From Zygnema cylindricum (taxonomy: Eukaryota; Streptophyta; Zygnematophyceae; Zygnematales; Zygnemataceae), in the NCBI GenBank assembly GCA_037447655.1, contig JBBHKE010003369.1:90241-154240 (forward strand): DNA of 64,000 nt, written 5' to 3'. The notes beneath the pieces are model-generated. The model was given only the letters and a program-made list of their open reading frames with translations. It was not told the DNA's origin and did no database searches. Within the stretch, counting starts at the first letter, position 1; every line of letters begins with the position of its first letter. The translations under genes were made by a program, and so were the position numbers. Shown one piece after another: positions 33,601-45,799 of the stretch.

Positions 33601-36018
33601 CTTGGACCTAAGCGTCACGTCCCGCCGGTTTCGTTACTGCCAAAATTTCACACGTGTGGCCGTAATTCCCGCAACCAATGGCGTTTTACTTCAAAGGCTC
33701 CAAGGCCAATGTACGGTACTGTACAGTCTTTCTAGTACTAACATTTAATGCGGAGTTCAGTGCGCACGAAATGATTCGTTCTGTGAGATTTTAGCACGGA
33801 ACACTTTCTCCGACCACATTTGGTCCCTCTCGCTCTCCCTCTCTCCCTATAGGAAGAGAGGCCATCAAAGGCCAAAGATAAAAAGACAGAAAAAATAAAT
33901 AGATGACAAAACAAAGAAAAATAGGCAGGAAGTTTTGTCGTCAAGATGTCCTTTTGTAATTGATAAAAATACATGTGAGATAAGTGACCTTTATAGAACC
34001 GTGAGACAAGAAATGTCGATTCGAGGTAGATCTACGACAATACGTAACTAATGTGGGTAGAACTAGTTGCGTCAAAGGAATTCTATTGACTGGCGATTCC
34101 ACTGAGAGTCAGGTCTATACTACCAGAGGTATGTACATTCCACTAAGTATCGTTCCATACTAAACAAGGTATTGTACATTCCACTATAAAAATCATAACG
34201 TCATTTATAAAGTACAATGAAGTACATGTACTTCTATAGTAGCGTTTAGGATTTTAAAGATGTGAATTTAGACATAAGCTTTAAGAGAGAAAAATTAACA
34301 TTTTCAATACCCCCCCCTCTCCCTCGCCCTCTCTCGCTCACCCCTCTCTCTCACCTTTAGAGAGTTTAAAAATGAGAATTAAGGAAATGTAGGAAGCTGG
34401 TATCAAAGGGCGAGTTTTCCGTTAGGTTTCCATTGCGTTTCCGTAAATTGTATTTTGAAAAACCTTCGACAGTTTAAACAAAAAAATGTGAAACTCTTGT
34501 ACGAGGAAACATCTTTTAACAATTTTTAGGGAAGGAAAAAGAAAATTTCAGAAAACTTTCAAATTATCAACGACTTGTTCGAACTATTTTCTAATTGTTT
34601 TAGTCAACCCTGACTTTGAAAGTTAAAGTTATTTGATTTTTAGGGTTCGATTTATAGTTTTTATCGTTGTAAACGGGCAAAACTTTAATTTTTAAGGCTA
34701 TATGTCCGTTTTCATCATTATAGACTGATAAAACTCTGATTTTTGGAGTTAAAACTCGGATTTTATCATTATAAACTGATTAAACTTTAGTTTACAGGGG
34801 AAAATGTCGGACATTATCTTTATAAACTGGTTAAAGTTTGATTTACAAGGTTAAATGCCTGATTATCATTACAAACTGATTATGCTTCTGATTTCGTTAC
34901 TTCGAAATTTCCTACTTTACCAATACTTGAGAATCTGGATATGTTTAAACTAAGCACCAGTTTTTAAAACTGTTAGGGAGCATTATACTCTGGTAGTGTG
35001 CACGTCGTAATTAGAGTTAAACATTTTTAAGGCAGGATGTTTTTTTTTTCGTCATACAAGTTTAAGATCTTTAATCCTGACATCACAATCGTTCGGTAAG
35101 ACCAGTACCCTTCGATTGGTCGATTTAGAAGAAAAATCCAATTGTTGATCGCAAAGTTAAACGCCTTTTTGACTGCCCTAAAAACGTTTAACCCTAATAG
35201 CGGTGGGCGGTGTCGTAATGTTTATGATAAACGATTGAGGCGATTATAAACGGGAAAATGTTTATGATTCGTATGATCTTTGTTTTTACTGAAGAATAAT
35301 TCACGAATTATTCATGAATGTGGACATTTTTGTCACCATCAATTATATTAAATGTAATTCAAATGTGTGAAAATAATTTGCAATTCTATATGTGGTTTCC
35401 CCGTACTATACTCACATTATACTAAAAAAACCATATGTTCTGTGTATAGTACAGGATACCACAATTAGTGTTTCTAGTTGTTTTTGTACAATTGAACTAT
35501 GCGCCATACGGAAACCCAACAAGTCACACCACACATTTTTGAGAGTTTTCAAAGTCGAACAATTCTTAGATTTTAGATAAAAAGTTAAAAACTATCGCAC
35601 AAGATATCAGAATATAGGTGCTACAAATAACGATGTACCAACAGTCTCACAAAATGATCAACATGAACGAACAACTCAGTAGTTCTAACTAAAAATAAAA
35701 ACAAGTCGATAGAGAAACATCGACTACTGCACATTATTATGTTGTAAAGGTACAATCTAAATACGTAACAAAAAACAAACGAAGTGCTTGGATGACGATG
35801 ACTTCGTACAACACCAACCTTCAAAACGATGTTAATTACACAAAAAAATTCAGCACAATTATAGATATCAAATAAGTATTTGTAACTGTACCGCCACTAT
35901 ATTGCGCTCCGAGCATCGATTTTCCTTTCACCAACCACAATCAAAAGTAGGGAAAAAAGGAGAAACCCGATTCAAAAAGCCAACTATGAAATATATTTCC
36001 ATGTGTAAAAATGGCCCG
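33601..36018. other. non-coding, with a minisatellite and one motif half-site
   Basis: No gene seen. It includes a half-site of the recurrent motif at 35,194-35,214 (CTAATAGCGG then GGCGGTGT), a CT-rich patch at 34,310-34,350, and the degenerate tandem array at 34,630-34,905. Confidence 0.45.
34630..34905. repeat. degenerate minisatellite, about five units of 50-54 bp
   Basis: Each unit has the pattern CTTTGATTT(T/A)AGGGTT..., then TTTATCATTATAAACTG and a short A/C stretch. The units are clearly related but strongly diverged. Confidence 0.6.
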
Positions 36019-37794
36019 CTACTGGACTGCATTCCAAGCATCGATTTTCCTCCCATTGAGGGGCTGAGGGGGACGATTATTGGTACGCTCCCCCCCACTC
36101 ACAACCGAGATGGCGTTCATGAAAACTATGGCCTGTGGAGAAATAAACACATCACACGTAGAAGTTAGAAACCATTCCCAAGTGTGAGAAACATAAGGAG
36201 CAAAAAAAACCGCAGACACATATACTTGGATTTCCCACAATGCTAAAAAAAAAAGCAGAAATACTGCTATATCCATGCAACTCTCTGACTTATGTATGGA
36301 AGGAAGTGCTTACCTGTTTCACCGATAGGTACTGCGGCTTTTGAAGCACATACCAGTGCACTCCTTCATTGCACTTTGGGGTTGTGAGGGATCCTGTGTA
36401 GTTGTAAAACCCGATATTATTGGTTCCTACGGCCCCTCCGAGGAAGAGCGCACTTGGATTAAGAGGTGAAGAGACGCCGTGTGACGACACAGTTGTGGGG
36501 ACCTCTCCAATAAAGCTGTAAAAGTGCAAAGAGCAAAGGTTATAAATGTAAGTGGAAAGGTCTTTGAGATTTCTGGAGAATGTGACTTATGTAAGAGGCT
36601 TGCGAAACTTAAAAAAAAGGCGATAGAACGGTTAAAATTACAACTTACCTGTCAAGCCAGGCGTTAGGAACATCGTTGGGGTCGTAATGAAAGAGCACCG
36701 ACACGACAGCGAGATCACTCGTATTTCTGAAACGCTCGTGCACAAAGTGGATTTCCATGGCGGACAATTGGCCGCCAATTGTGTGCTGGGATGGAACGTG
36801 AACATGGAACTGCTTCAAAACATAAATGCCTTCAAAAAGTCGAACCAGGTTCGCAGTGTTCGCCTGCGGCACCACCTCTGGAATCTCCCAGAGCCAATGT
36901 CAATATCATTTTTTCGACAGTCACAACGAGAAATTCTCCCAAAGATTTCATTTTTCCTTTTTTCAAAAGAGGCATTTGAATCAGCGAAAGGTAATGATGT
37001 TGCTGCAAACAAATATGAAGGATGCAACAATGCTGTAAAAGATATGGACGACACACTAGTTTCTCTAGATAATTATCTATAAGAAGTTTTAGCAAATTTA
37101 ATCGTTAGTAGCACCGTAAAACTTCAAGGACGCATTAAATAATGGTATCGCACCGATGGTGTGGCCGGTATTTGAGATCGTGTAATTGGCCCATAACTTG
37201 TATGCGAATCTAAAAACAGTTGTAGTCCCTTTATATACAATGTGAGGCTTGGAGATGTCGATTGGCGATTGTTTGATACCAGTGAGGCAATAAGCTGGCT
37301 GTGAAAACAGTCAGAAACATTCAAATTTTCTAATGTCAGCATAGTTGACATTTCTTAAATTAATTCGAAATCATTACCCTCAATGTTGTGCTAAAAAAAA
37401 ACGTAACCCATTAGGCTTTTTGGCCAGGATACGCAATTTTTTTTGCCTTTGAAAATTGTTTTAAATTCATTCTGGTTCCAAGATCGAGGATATTAACTTT
37501 TTTTTTTTTACTCTTATACATTTGCACTATACGACATTAACACTGCTTGATGCCTCCGATTGAGATAACATCGTGGCCGTCTAATGTGCTCAATTGATAA
37601 TACACGTTAAATACGACCTCTTTTTATGTATGAAAATAAGCTAATATTCTGATTTCTATAAAGCGACATACCGGCCAATCGGTTCCCGAGAGTTCGTAGT
37701 CGAAAGCCATCGCACCCATTATAATTGCGGTGAGGGTAAAAACTGAAATGCTCAGTGCTCGGAATCCACCGAGAGAGGGTGCTCTTTTCGCCAT
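36019..37794 (-). CDS. CA-2: secreted alpha carbonic anhydrase, five exons, 283 aa
   Basis: Zinc enzyme family that interconverts CO2 and bicarbonate. Exons: 37,794-37,672; 37,298-37,115; 36,877-36,649; 36,515-36,314; 36,132-36,019 (852 nt, phases consistent). The start at 37,794 gives a signal peptide (about 1-30). Zinc ligands are His127 and His129 (QFHVH) and His146 (EIHFVH). The proton-shuttle His is His87 (NTGH), the active-site Thr223 lies in SLTTP, and a Cys45-Cys227 disulfide is likely. Family motifs QSPIDI and NNRPPQPLNGR are present. Oddities: the near-invariant Glu of SEHT is Gln133, and the intron 2 donor at the ancestral place is lost (AAG|TTTT), so I used G|GTGCTA at 37,115, which restores phase. 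Acts in the secretory pathway or outside the cell; activity may be reduced. Confidence 0.87.
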
Positions 37795-38830
37795 ACTTGC
37801 AAATGAAGAACAAGAAGATTTTAAAAAATAAAAGAGAATGCGAATGTTGGAGTGGGAGGTTGGGAGGAGACGGATCCGAATGCTTGAAATGAAATGGGCC
37901 GATGTGCTCAATTTAAATTGAAGTGTCACGGCGGCATGCAACAAAGGAAGCTACGAGTACAGTTGGCGTAGGTACACACGATCAGCAAATTTTCCGACGG
38001 CCGGCAGTTTTGTCCAACTTTCTATGCCCGCGTTCTGAGGTGTAACCAATAGCCAATAACAACACTTCCGGAGGATATTGTAAAGTTCACAGCCGGCCGC
38101 AGTTTTGTCGTTTTTCACAGACTACCGTCAAGTGACGTATGATGTGATGCAGGGCTCCTTGGAACTACTCGTACGGATAAATCTAAAAGGACGGACCTCC
38201 AAAAGTCCAAGTGGCCTCTCAGTTTCGGCGAAACCTCGTGGGCTCGATTTGAAACACCGTATTTACTGGAAGGGTACGGCAGATGCGCCAAGGAGGGGCT
38301 CAGACGTGTACCGTATTATGGAGGTCTAACAGCGAGCCTCCGACAGTTAAGGGTCGCGGCTGGTCTCGAACTCTATCTTCCGTACATAGTGTTTAATTTT
38401 CTGTACTTTATGTTCGGCTGCACGCTCCATCTCCCATGACACGCCGTGACAGTGATGCCGGCCGGTAGATTGCCTTTGCCCGCTTGTCGTCTTAGGCGTC
38501 AAATTCATTTAAATGGCGCAGATCGGCTCAATGTCAATCCAAGCTTTCAAAACTGAAAGTTCCAAACCACGCTCTGTTCGATTTCCGCTATAGCCAGTCT
38601 TTCTTCCTTGCATATACCTTTTGCAACATTTTCTATTTATTTTTAGACATTGTCTGTATTTTTTTCTAGATCTCCTAGAGTTTTATAAAGAGTATTTCTC
38701 AACGTATTGTGTTCACTCGCCTGATTGGAACTTTTTTGTTTATCATTAGATTGTTAGGAAAACAATCTCTTGTTGAGTGCATTACGTTTGGATTATTTCG
38801 TCTGTTCCCTTTTTTTCTCCTTTTGTGAAT
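37795..38830. promoter_or_regulatory. shared 5' region between head-to-head CA genes
   Basis: About 1.0 kb separates the divergent start codons of CA-2 (37,794, minus) and pseudo-CA-3 (38,831, plus). Its 37,980-38,830 part is also found, inverted, upstream of pseudo-CA-1. It contains several GTAC-centred palindromes. A bidirectional promoter is an inference from layout only; no TATA box or start site was assigned. Confidence 0.45.
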
Positions 38831-39196
38831 ATGGGCTCTAAAGCAGCTTTTACCAATGGCCTCTTTGCATTGGCTATTGTGGTACTAACAATCACCACAA
38901 TTAAAATGGACGCCATGGCTTACGATTATGCTCTCTCTGGAACTGATTGGCCGGTATGTTGACACGTGCCTATTAAAAGGGGCATATTTCAGCATAATAA
39001 GTAGAAATTCCAAATGAAGCGACACCATTAATGCCAGAAACTATTATTTGGATGAGAAATTTTATAGTCAAAATGAACGCAAAGAAGCTAGTTTTTTATT
39101 TTTGAAATGGGTGCGATTTAAAAAAAGAAAATAATCGTGATTGATTCAATATTGCAAATTTATCCGCGTCAATCATGTCCAAGCTCTACCAATTAC

Positions 39197-40206
39197 TGTT
39201 AGATTCATTGTTGAATCGCTCGATGTGACGCTTCAGTGAACCGCAATCTATATCGAGTTCGCGTAAGGAGCGCTCGACTTCGATTTGTGTCGTATTGATA
39301 TGGAGTTGTTTTGTGCGAGTACTTCGCACGGCTAAATTTGTGACGGTATTTTTTTGGATGTTGGCGACCGAAGCGTTCGGCTTCGATTTGCAAGTACACA
39401 TTTTGTGTACGTTTGGATTTTTGGTACCTTTGGAGTATTGACGGTTGGCGTGAAACGTACGAATTCGTTTCACGTCAATACTTGTTGAGTGAGCGAACGA
39501 AATGTACGATTTCGTTTCGCGTGACTTTTGTTTTATATGCAGGTGTATTATTTCGTTTGCAGGTGTTTGATTTCGTGTGTGAACTGCGCACGCGGGAAAC
39601 TTCTCATTCTGAGGTTTCGCGTTTTTGAAGGAGAAGGCGTGTACTCCTTCCTTCATGGAAGTTTCCTTTTAGTGTGCGCGTGCCAGGAAGGAGATTGGAG
39701 TTTACTGCTTTGCTAGTTTGCTTGCTTTGTAAGTTAGTTAGAGAGGCTATATAGGCAGCAAAGTTCAGCTGCATAATTATCCTTGGTTTACCTTTGGATC
39801 AATTGAAGAGTAAAGATGTAGATCCTTTGTGATCAGTTAAGAGAGAGGGGAAGATCCTTAGTGATCGATTAAGAGAGAGAGAGAAAGACCCTTTGTGGTC
39901 ATTTAAGAGAGTACGATCCTTTGTGGTCAATTCAGAGGTGTTGAGGATCCTTAGTGATCCAATTGGAGAATAGATCATTTAATGAGTGTGATCATTATTG
40001 AGTGATCGTTTAAGAGTGTAGAGTTTCTCTTTGAAGAGAGGAAAAGAGGAGAGGAGAGTTGATGTAAAGAGGCTTCAGTCAGAAACACTTAAATATCTTT
40101 TTGGTCGATTATCCTCTTGTTGTTTATGAGCTTCCGCTGTGTGTATGTTTTATGTTTCTTTTTTAGCATTTATTTTGAGTGAGTTATTTTATCTTAAGAT
40201 CCAACA
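39197..40206 (+). mobile_element. copia solo LTR (1,010 bp) in pseudo-CA-3 intron 1
   Basis: Starts TGTTAGATTC and ends AGATCCAACA, with a perfect 5-bp target duplication ATTAC (39,192-39,196 and 40,207-40,211). Same family as the copia 5' LTR at 12,928. It contains about five imperfect units of GATCCTTWGTGATC plus TTAAGAGAG between 39,816 and 40,015. Confidence 0.9.
39816..40015 (+). repeat. short tandem units in the copia LTR
   Basis: Roughly 30-bp units built on GATCCTTTGTGATC and AATTAAGAGAGAG, about five copies. They lie in the 3' part of the LTR, upstream of its CTTCCGCTGTGT segment. Confidence 0.7.
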
Positions 40207-40376
40207 ATTACTTTCAAGTAGTAATTATTGAGGATTAGTTTTGGGCTTTTAGTCAAAAGTATGAGCTTGTTGATAGTTTTGTAAATCATTGGATCTAATC
40301 TTTAGCATTGTTCTAACAAAATTTGTAAGACTTACAAATGTGGGTACAACTAACATATTGCCTCACTGGAAAAACA

Positions 40377-41760
40377 TGTTGTTCTTTGGTGTAAAATAGA
40401 CCAAAGGAGCCACCGAAACTATCATGAAAAAACCTAAGCGAAGCTAAGCCAATTAACAATCATTTGAATTGCATCCTCCATTTAACATACATGCATACAA
40501 AAATGCAATCATTTATCCACACACAGGCAGAGCAATCATCCATACACAATCATCCGTACACAATCATCCGTACACAGACGAAGCTAAATGCATACACAGG
40601 TGCATTAAACAACAACTAAGGTTACATGGAATAATAAACATAAATAAATCCTATGACAACAACTAAGGTTTGATGGAATAATCAACATAAACAAACCTTA
40701 GGACAAAGGCATTAACAATGCATAACAAACAAACATATAAATAATAACACATGAATGTATCACACATATACAAATGTATAATCAAATAATCAATATATCA
40801 CTCAAAATACATGACCTAATCGACAACCCAAAATACTACATCTTTGGTCCACACTTTTCTAACCAACATTGATTATTTCCTAATGAAGCTTAAATCTATA
40901 TATACATTTGTGAGCTGTCAACAAATCGCTACATGTCAAATTAACCAGCTCAACTTCTGTTATTCTGAGACAACTGTTTGCACTGAAGATGACGAAGATG
41001 CTGGCACTGAAGATGACGAAGATGCAGCAGTAGTCATCGTAGAACAAATCAAGAGAGGAAGCTTCCACAATTACCGATGGCTGAACAGCAAATTTGATAG
41101 ACAATAACTTTCAGAATTATTCTCCAATGGTCCTGAAAATTTACCACAATGTAGATAACATAATAAAGAGCACACAAACAAAATTTCATTTAATTCCGCT
41201 CACAGATTTGGGAGATATGTAGACTTTTAATTACATAAAACTGAGTGTACAGTTTTCATATCATTTGTTCCTAAAAATCAAATTCAATAATTCCTACTTC
41301 TATACACCGAAAATACAGTAAACTGTACGGAGGCATTCCAGCTGTACATCTAACATTCTATCACAACAAATAATTCACTACGAACAAAGTTCTATTCTAC
41401 CAAATATTTACACCGAAGTTCAAACAACGTAAAGTGATAATGATCTAGTCACGCCTCGTCACTATTTGTTGGCGGCGGCTGTCAACGGTTCGATTAGAGG
41501 ATTTGGCATTGTAGAACTGACTTCACGAAGTCCCGTGGTCGTGCCGAATTTCCGTACGTCCACGGAGGACATACTCACGCAATCTCTCAAGTGACGACGC
41601 GTGTCCCAAGTGTGAATGAACCGTGAGCTTCCAACTTCACTATCACACTAATTTTGGTAAGTACTGAACCGAACTCAACCAAAAATAGCTTAAGTCCTGA
41701 ACAGCTCTCTCCCCCTCACATCTGAGGCATAGAGAGGACTAAAGATTTCTAAAAACAACA
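40377..41760 (+). mobile_element. LTR-like element of the TGTTGTT...AACAACA family, interrupting CA exon 2
   Basis: Begins TGTTGTTCTTTGG. For about 550 bp it matches the minus-strand reading of the solo LTR 6,261-7,563 (AAAATAGACC, TGCATCCTCCAT, AACAAACCTTAGGACAAAGGCAT-like, CTACATCTTTGGTCC). Around 41,280-41,420 it resembles the 13,409-14,455 LTR. AAAACAACA at 41,752-41,760 is a plausible end. I find no target duplication, and the CA exon does not resume, so a deletion or rearrangement followed. Confidence 0.55.
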
Positions 41761-41769
41761 CACCACGCT

Positions 41770-42265
41770 ACAGAAAAAACGAAGCGAATGCCTCGCGAAT
41801 GAATATCTGATGGTCATTGTTACCTCCCAAACCTTCGGAGAGTATTGGCAAGATCCTCTTCAATGTTCTTCGCCTATAAGGGTACGTCACCATGTAATCG
41901 GTACTTTGATAAAGTATTTTGGACTGTAGTAAAGATTCTCCGTACTACTTTGAAGAGCGTCCCTATGTGCGAAAATGAAATTGGAACTTTGAAATGTGAC
42001 GGTTGTAGACGTAGGTACAACTTGCGACGATTGATGACGACTACGAAATTTCCAACGAGTAGTGACGCCAACAAAAACAGCGACAGTGGTAGACGTCTAA
42101 ATATTTGTGAAATCATTGATGTTTAGGGTTTGCTGATATTGTGACGTCACGCTCACTTGTGACAACGTCGACGTCACTGATTTGTTAACTTTCTGCCATG
42201 GTTTTCTGATTTCGTTTTCTATACTTTTCTTGCTCGACTTGCCATTAAAAAAAAACCTAAAAATA
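41770..42265 (+). repeat. dispersed repeat, intact copy
   Basis: Matches 45,800-45,906 plus 46,857-47,175 (shared GAATATTGGCAAGATTC-type, AAGATTCTCCGTACTA, TGACGTCACGCTCACT, TTTCTGCCATGGTTT, ACTTGCCAT). It sits directly upstream of the fibrillin gene. Confidence 0.7.
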
Positions 42266-42385
42266 GTTATCCTGAAAACATGCTTCGTCATGTATCGTTC
42301 GACGAAAAAAAAAATGGTACGAATTTGTACGAAATCGTACAACTTCCAGTAAACAACCCCACTTTTCTTCGAATGGAAGTTCACC

Positions 42386-42414
42386 CTAATAGCGATACAC
42401 GGTGTACCGTACAG
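42386..42414 (+). promoter_or_regulatory. recurrent TAATAGCGAT...CGGTGTA motif upstream of the fibrillin gene
   Basis: Reads TAATAGCGATACACGGTGTA followed by CCGTACAG, 243-271 bp upstream of the fibrillin ATG. It matches one arm of the palindrome at 313-360 exactly over 20 bases. Function unknown. Confidence 0.5.
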
Positions 42415-42656
42415 TATTGGTTCTTCCTCACGAAGCTTTGTTATAGTGATGAACACTGAGCCGTACTCTTTCCGTGCTAACCGCATGTCAATTATGCAGC
42501 TGGCGGAGGCGATCGTGGCCGTCCATCTAGGCTCGGTTCATGAATCGTACAGGCAGCCGCACGCCTACGAAGGATTAAATATTTAAAAATCTCGAAATTC
42601 CCTCTTTAGTGATAATCTGGTTTTGTACTTATCAACATTATTAGGGAAGTGGATCC

Positions 42657-44078
42657 ATGGCTGCTAGTTGTGCAACCAGACCACCTCTTCCACAGCATGC
42701 ATCATCACCTTCCTCTACATGTGCTGCCACGTTTCAGGCGAAGAAATTGAGTTTTAAGGACACGTGTCAGAGTGGGATTTGTTATTTAGGATCTCACACG
42801 TGTGTTTTGTTGGCATCACCTGTACGGGGCGGTGGTTCCAAGCCTGGGGAGTTTGCGAGGTACTGTTTTTTGGTACATTGTTAATAGTAGGTCGAATGTT
42901 TTGGTTTTGTTAGATTGACATTGGTTTTTCCTAATTTTGACTTTACTCCAACAGTCAGACATTGGCGTAGAGGTGAAAACCAATGAGGACTTTTGAATAT
43001 GTGGAGGAATTTTGTACGGAAAAATTCAGAAAAAACAAAGAAAAAAAAAAAAAAAAGGGAAAAGAAAAAAGTGTACTGGGTGGTCACTTTCAAATGAATG
43101 GATCAGTATCCCAGATGCCCTAATACCACAGTACTCAATTTGACAGTATTTTACTTTTTAGTAGATCCGTATTATGATTTATTTGCAATTTATCTTGAAG
43201 TAATTGAATAGTTTGCATGAAAATAAAATGAATTATTTTCCCCAGATTTAGCGTAATGCTTCCTAGATTCTTTAGGGGAGCCACGATTATGAACTTCTGA
43301 AATGATTAACCTTGAAAGGAATAATTATTTGTCTTAAATTAGTCTTAACTGTAGTCTTGTTTCCTTGTTTATTATTGGCAGGTTTCCGCTGACGTCAGCA
43401 GTTATGGGTCAACGGGAGTCAACAAGTACAGAGTCAACAGAATCCAAAAGAATAGAGCTCAAGACTCTATTGAAAAAAGAGTTGGAGAAAACAAACGGAA
43501 ATCTCACTGAACCTTCCCTAGAAATAATATCTTCTCTAGAAAAGTTGAACCCAACATCCAACCCAACTGAAAACCCCAAAAACTATCATGGAAAATTTAT
43601 TCTTTTGAACAGTTCCATGAACAATGTCCTTTACAAAGGTGCCGTTTTAACTTTGGGTAGGTCAACTTTTAACGCCTTCGAACCGGTGAAACTTAATATT
43701 AAGATGGAGGATGTCTTCAATGATGTGGGAACTGAAACCGAATCATCTTATTTGATAGAAATACATTTCACAATTGTTGAAGAAGGTGTACCGCCGTTGA
43801 AAGGAAAGTTGTTGAACAAAGGAGAATGCCACATGGCGAGCTCTGATAGGCTCGACATCATTTTTTTGAGCAGTTCGTTGATGCCGCGAGACTCGGAAAC
43901 GGATATGAAGGAATGGATGAACGTTTTCGGAGAGGTAAATCCTAGTATAGATAACAATGGGGTTGTCACAAAAGACCTTCCTGCATTCAAAGGATGGCAT
44001 GACGTAACATATGTGGACGACGAGCTTCGTATTACTCGTGGAAACAATGGAACTATAACCGTTGTGAATCGGATTTGA
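42657..44078 (+). CDS. plastid-lipid-associated protein / fibrillin, two exons, 299 aa
   Basis: PAP/fibrillin family: lipocalin-like proteins of plastoglobules, thylakoids and stroma that bind hydrophobic molecules. Exon 1 is 42,657-42,859 and exon 2 is 43,382-44,078; GCGAG|GTACTG and GGCAG|GTTTCC join as an Arg codon in frame. The first about 65 residues are rich in Ser, Ala, Cys and Arg with few acidic residues, as in a plastid transit peptide. The family core is LEKLNPTSNPTENPKNYHG followed by a KFILL strand; the C-terminus has the signature TYVDDELRITRGNNG. Which fibrillin subgroup it belongs to cannot be told by eye. The C-terminus continues slightly past the signature and ends at a TGA. 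Confidence 0.9.
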
Positions 44079-45799
44079 GAGAAACACAGGACTTTGATTC
44101 GTGTACTTATATGTGTATAATAACTACATTACTCGCGATGTCAAACATATTGAGAACTTGAAATTAAGACTGTTAAAGTTTTAGAAATCGACAAATAAGT
44201 AAATGACTAGAAAGCAGAGCTGAGGGGAAGCAGAATAATAGTCATATATTTTAAGATAAGTTTCGGTTGGGGAAAATATGGTTTGTTGACAACTAAGAAA
44301 AGAGGGAGAGACAAAGATACAATTGAGCAGTCAGAGAGGATCCTGTCAGTTACCTAGCCTCCACAATGGCTTTTCTATGTGAGTGAATTATTATTCTATT
44401 ACTACATAAGCCCTAAACATTGACCTTAACATTGGAGTTTTTTTTCTTAATTCTTGACAACCATTGCAGTGGGATGGGTGTTAAGGGTAATTTCCCGTTA
44501 TGTTTTTTTCTCCCGAACATGTACGTTCACTTTAGCTTCTTTTGTCCTAAGTGTACTTGACCGTATTACACTTGTTAGTGATATGTCCACTTTGGTCCCT
44601 TTTTTCCTAAGTTAACTTGTTCGTACTCCACTTATTCAAGTGCGGTCTTCTACTTGTACGTTTGGTTTTTTCTTTCTTTTTCTTTTGTCGGTCAACTTTG
44701 ACTAATAGATTCGGTGTTTAAGTAGTTGCCCAAATCTCACTTTGTGTAGCGTTGTGCATTTCTATCCACGGTAGTTAATGTTGTGATACTTTGTATAAAG
44801 GGATCTCATTTTTTAACGAAATTATCACTCGATCACATATAAATAAGCGATGTTGATTCCCGAGCTATTAGAGATTGTCAAGTATTTCCTACCTGCATGA
44901 AAGTTATTGTTAATATACTTTCTTTTCAACTTTGGGAGATTTTTTCACCGTAAAATGGTTCCCATCTTATGTTTGTTTGAGCCTGAACTGCAATTCCGTT
45001 CTATTTCTCAAGAGTACCTTAAGTGAAAATTCAAATTTGTCATTTTGTTTTGATTGACTTATGAAGCCCGATGATTGACTTGGATTAGACTGAAGTCTTA
45101 TTGTTTCAATTGTGATGGCTCTGACTTCATTGTTTCAATTGTGATGGCTCCTTCACTTTTTTACAGTCAAGTGTTTCTTGGCTTGTGTATCTTTTAGAAA
45201 AAGGAACAAGGCTATCAAATTTTGTTGTACACTCGTATTTACCAGGAAAATGAAAAAATCCCTTGAAAACATCTTTCGGGGAGCAATTAAAAATTACACC
45301 GGGGGTGAAGTTCCTTCAATAAATTTTGTAATTGTACGTCCAACATTACAAAATGCTACATTTTTAACGATGTTCTATTGCGCAAAATCTGTAATCCACG
45401 TGTTGGCAATTTAGTGGAATCACGTGAGCTAATATCAGATATTGAAAATCGTCAATGATTTTCACACAGACCGAAAATCTTAATTTGTGTACCATGTACG
45501 TGCGTACTATGTCATCGTGCGACGCAACTTTTGTACTCTTTGCATACGCCTTGTCAGATACCAGCTCATTTTTTTAGGGTTCATGCTTTTTCGCGTGAGA
45601 AATGAGTGTTGGCAAAAATAGTGTGGCGAATGGGCGCTGACAAAAATAGCGAGAGAAAAGTGGGTTACGAGATCTTTTTTTGTGTTTTTGGTTAAATTTT
45701 TTGATGTATATATCATGTGCATATTTTTTTGATTTCCGGTGGTTGCCATCTTGACATGTATGCTCAATATCCAACGTGTCTCGAGGTACATCAACATTT
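44079..45799. other. intergenic, nothing recognised
   Basis: AT-rich DNA with two small tandem duplications: CACTTT...TTTTGTCCTAAGT-type units near 44,525-44,640, and ATTGTTTCAATTGTGATGGCTC twice at 45,100-45,152. No gene seen. Confidence 0.45.

Larger units (their letters stand above)
38831..40376 (+). pseudogene. pseudo-CA-3: truncated alpha carbonic anhydrase
   Basis: Exon 1 (38,831-38,953, 41 codons) is intact: signal peptide, then YDYALSGTDWP and a GTATGT donor. Intron 1 matches pseudo-CA-1 intron 1 on both sides of a copia solo LTR (39,197-40,206). Only the first nine codons of exon 2 remain (40,350-40,376, ATTGCCTCACTGGAAAAACA), and the acceptor AG before them is lost. A TGTTGTT-type LTR follows immediately at 40,377, and no downstream exons are seen. 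Nonfunctional as a CA, though exon 1 could still be transcribed. Confidence 0.85.

Noticed and set aside
45178-45414. Small 78-codon gene downstream of fibrillin
   Set aside because: Depends on a non-ATG start, has no domain, and lies in AT-rich intergenic DNA.
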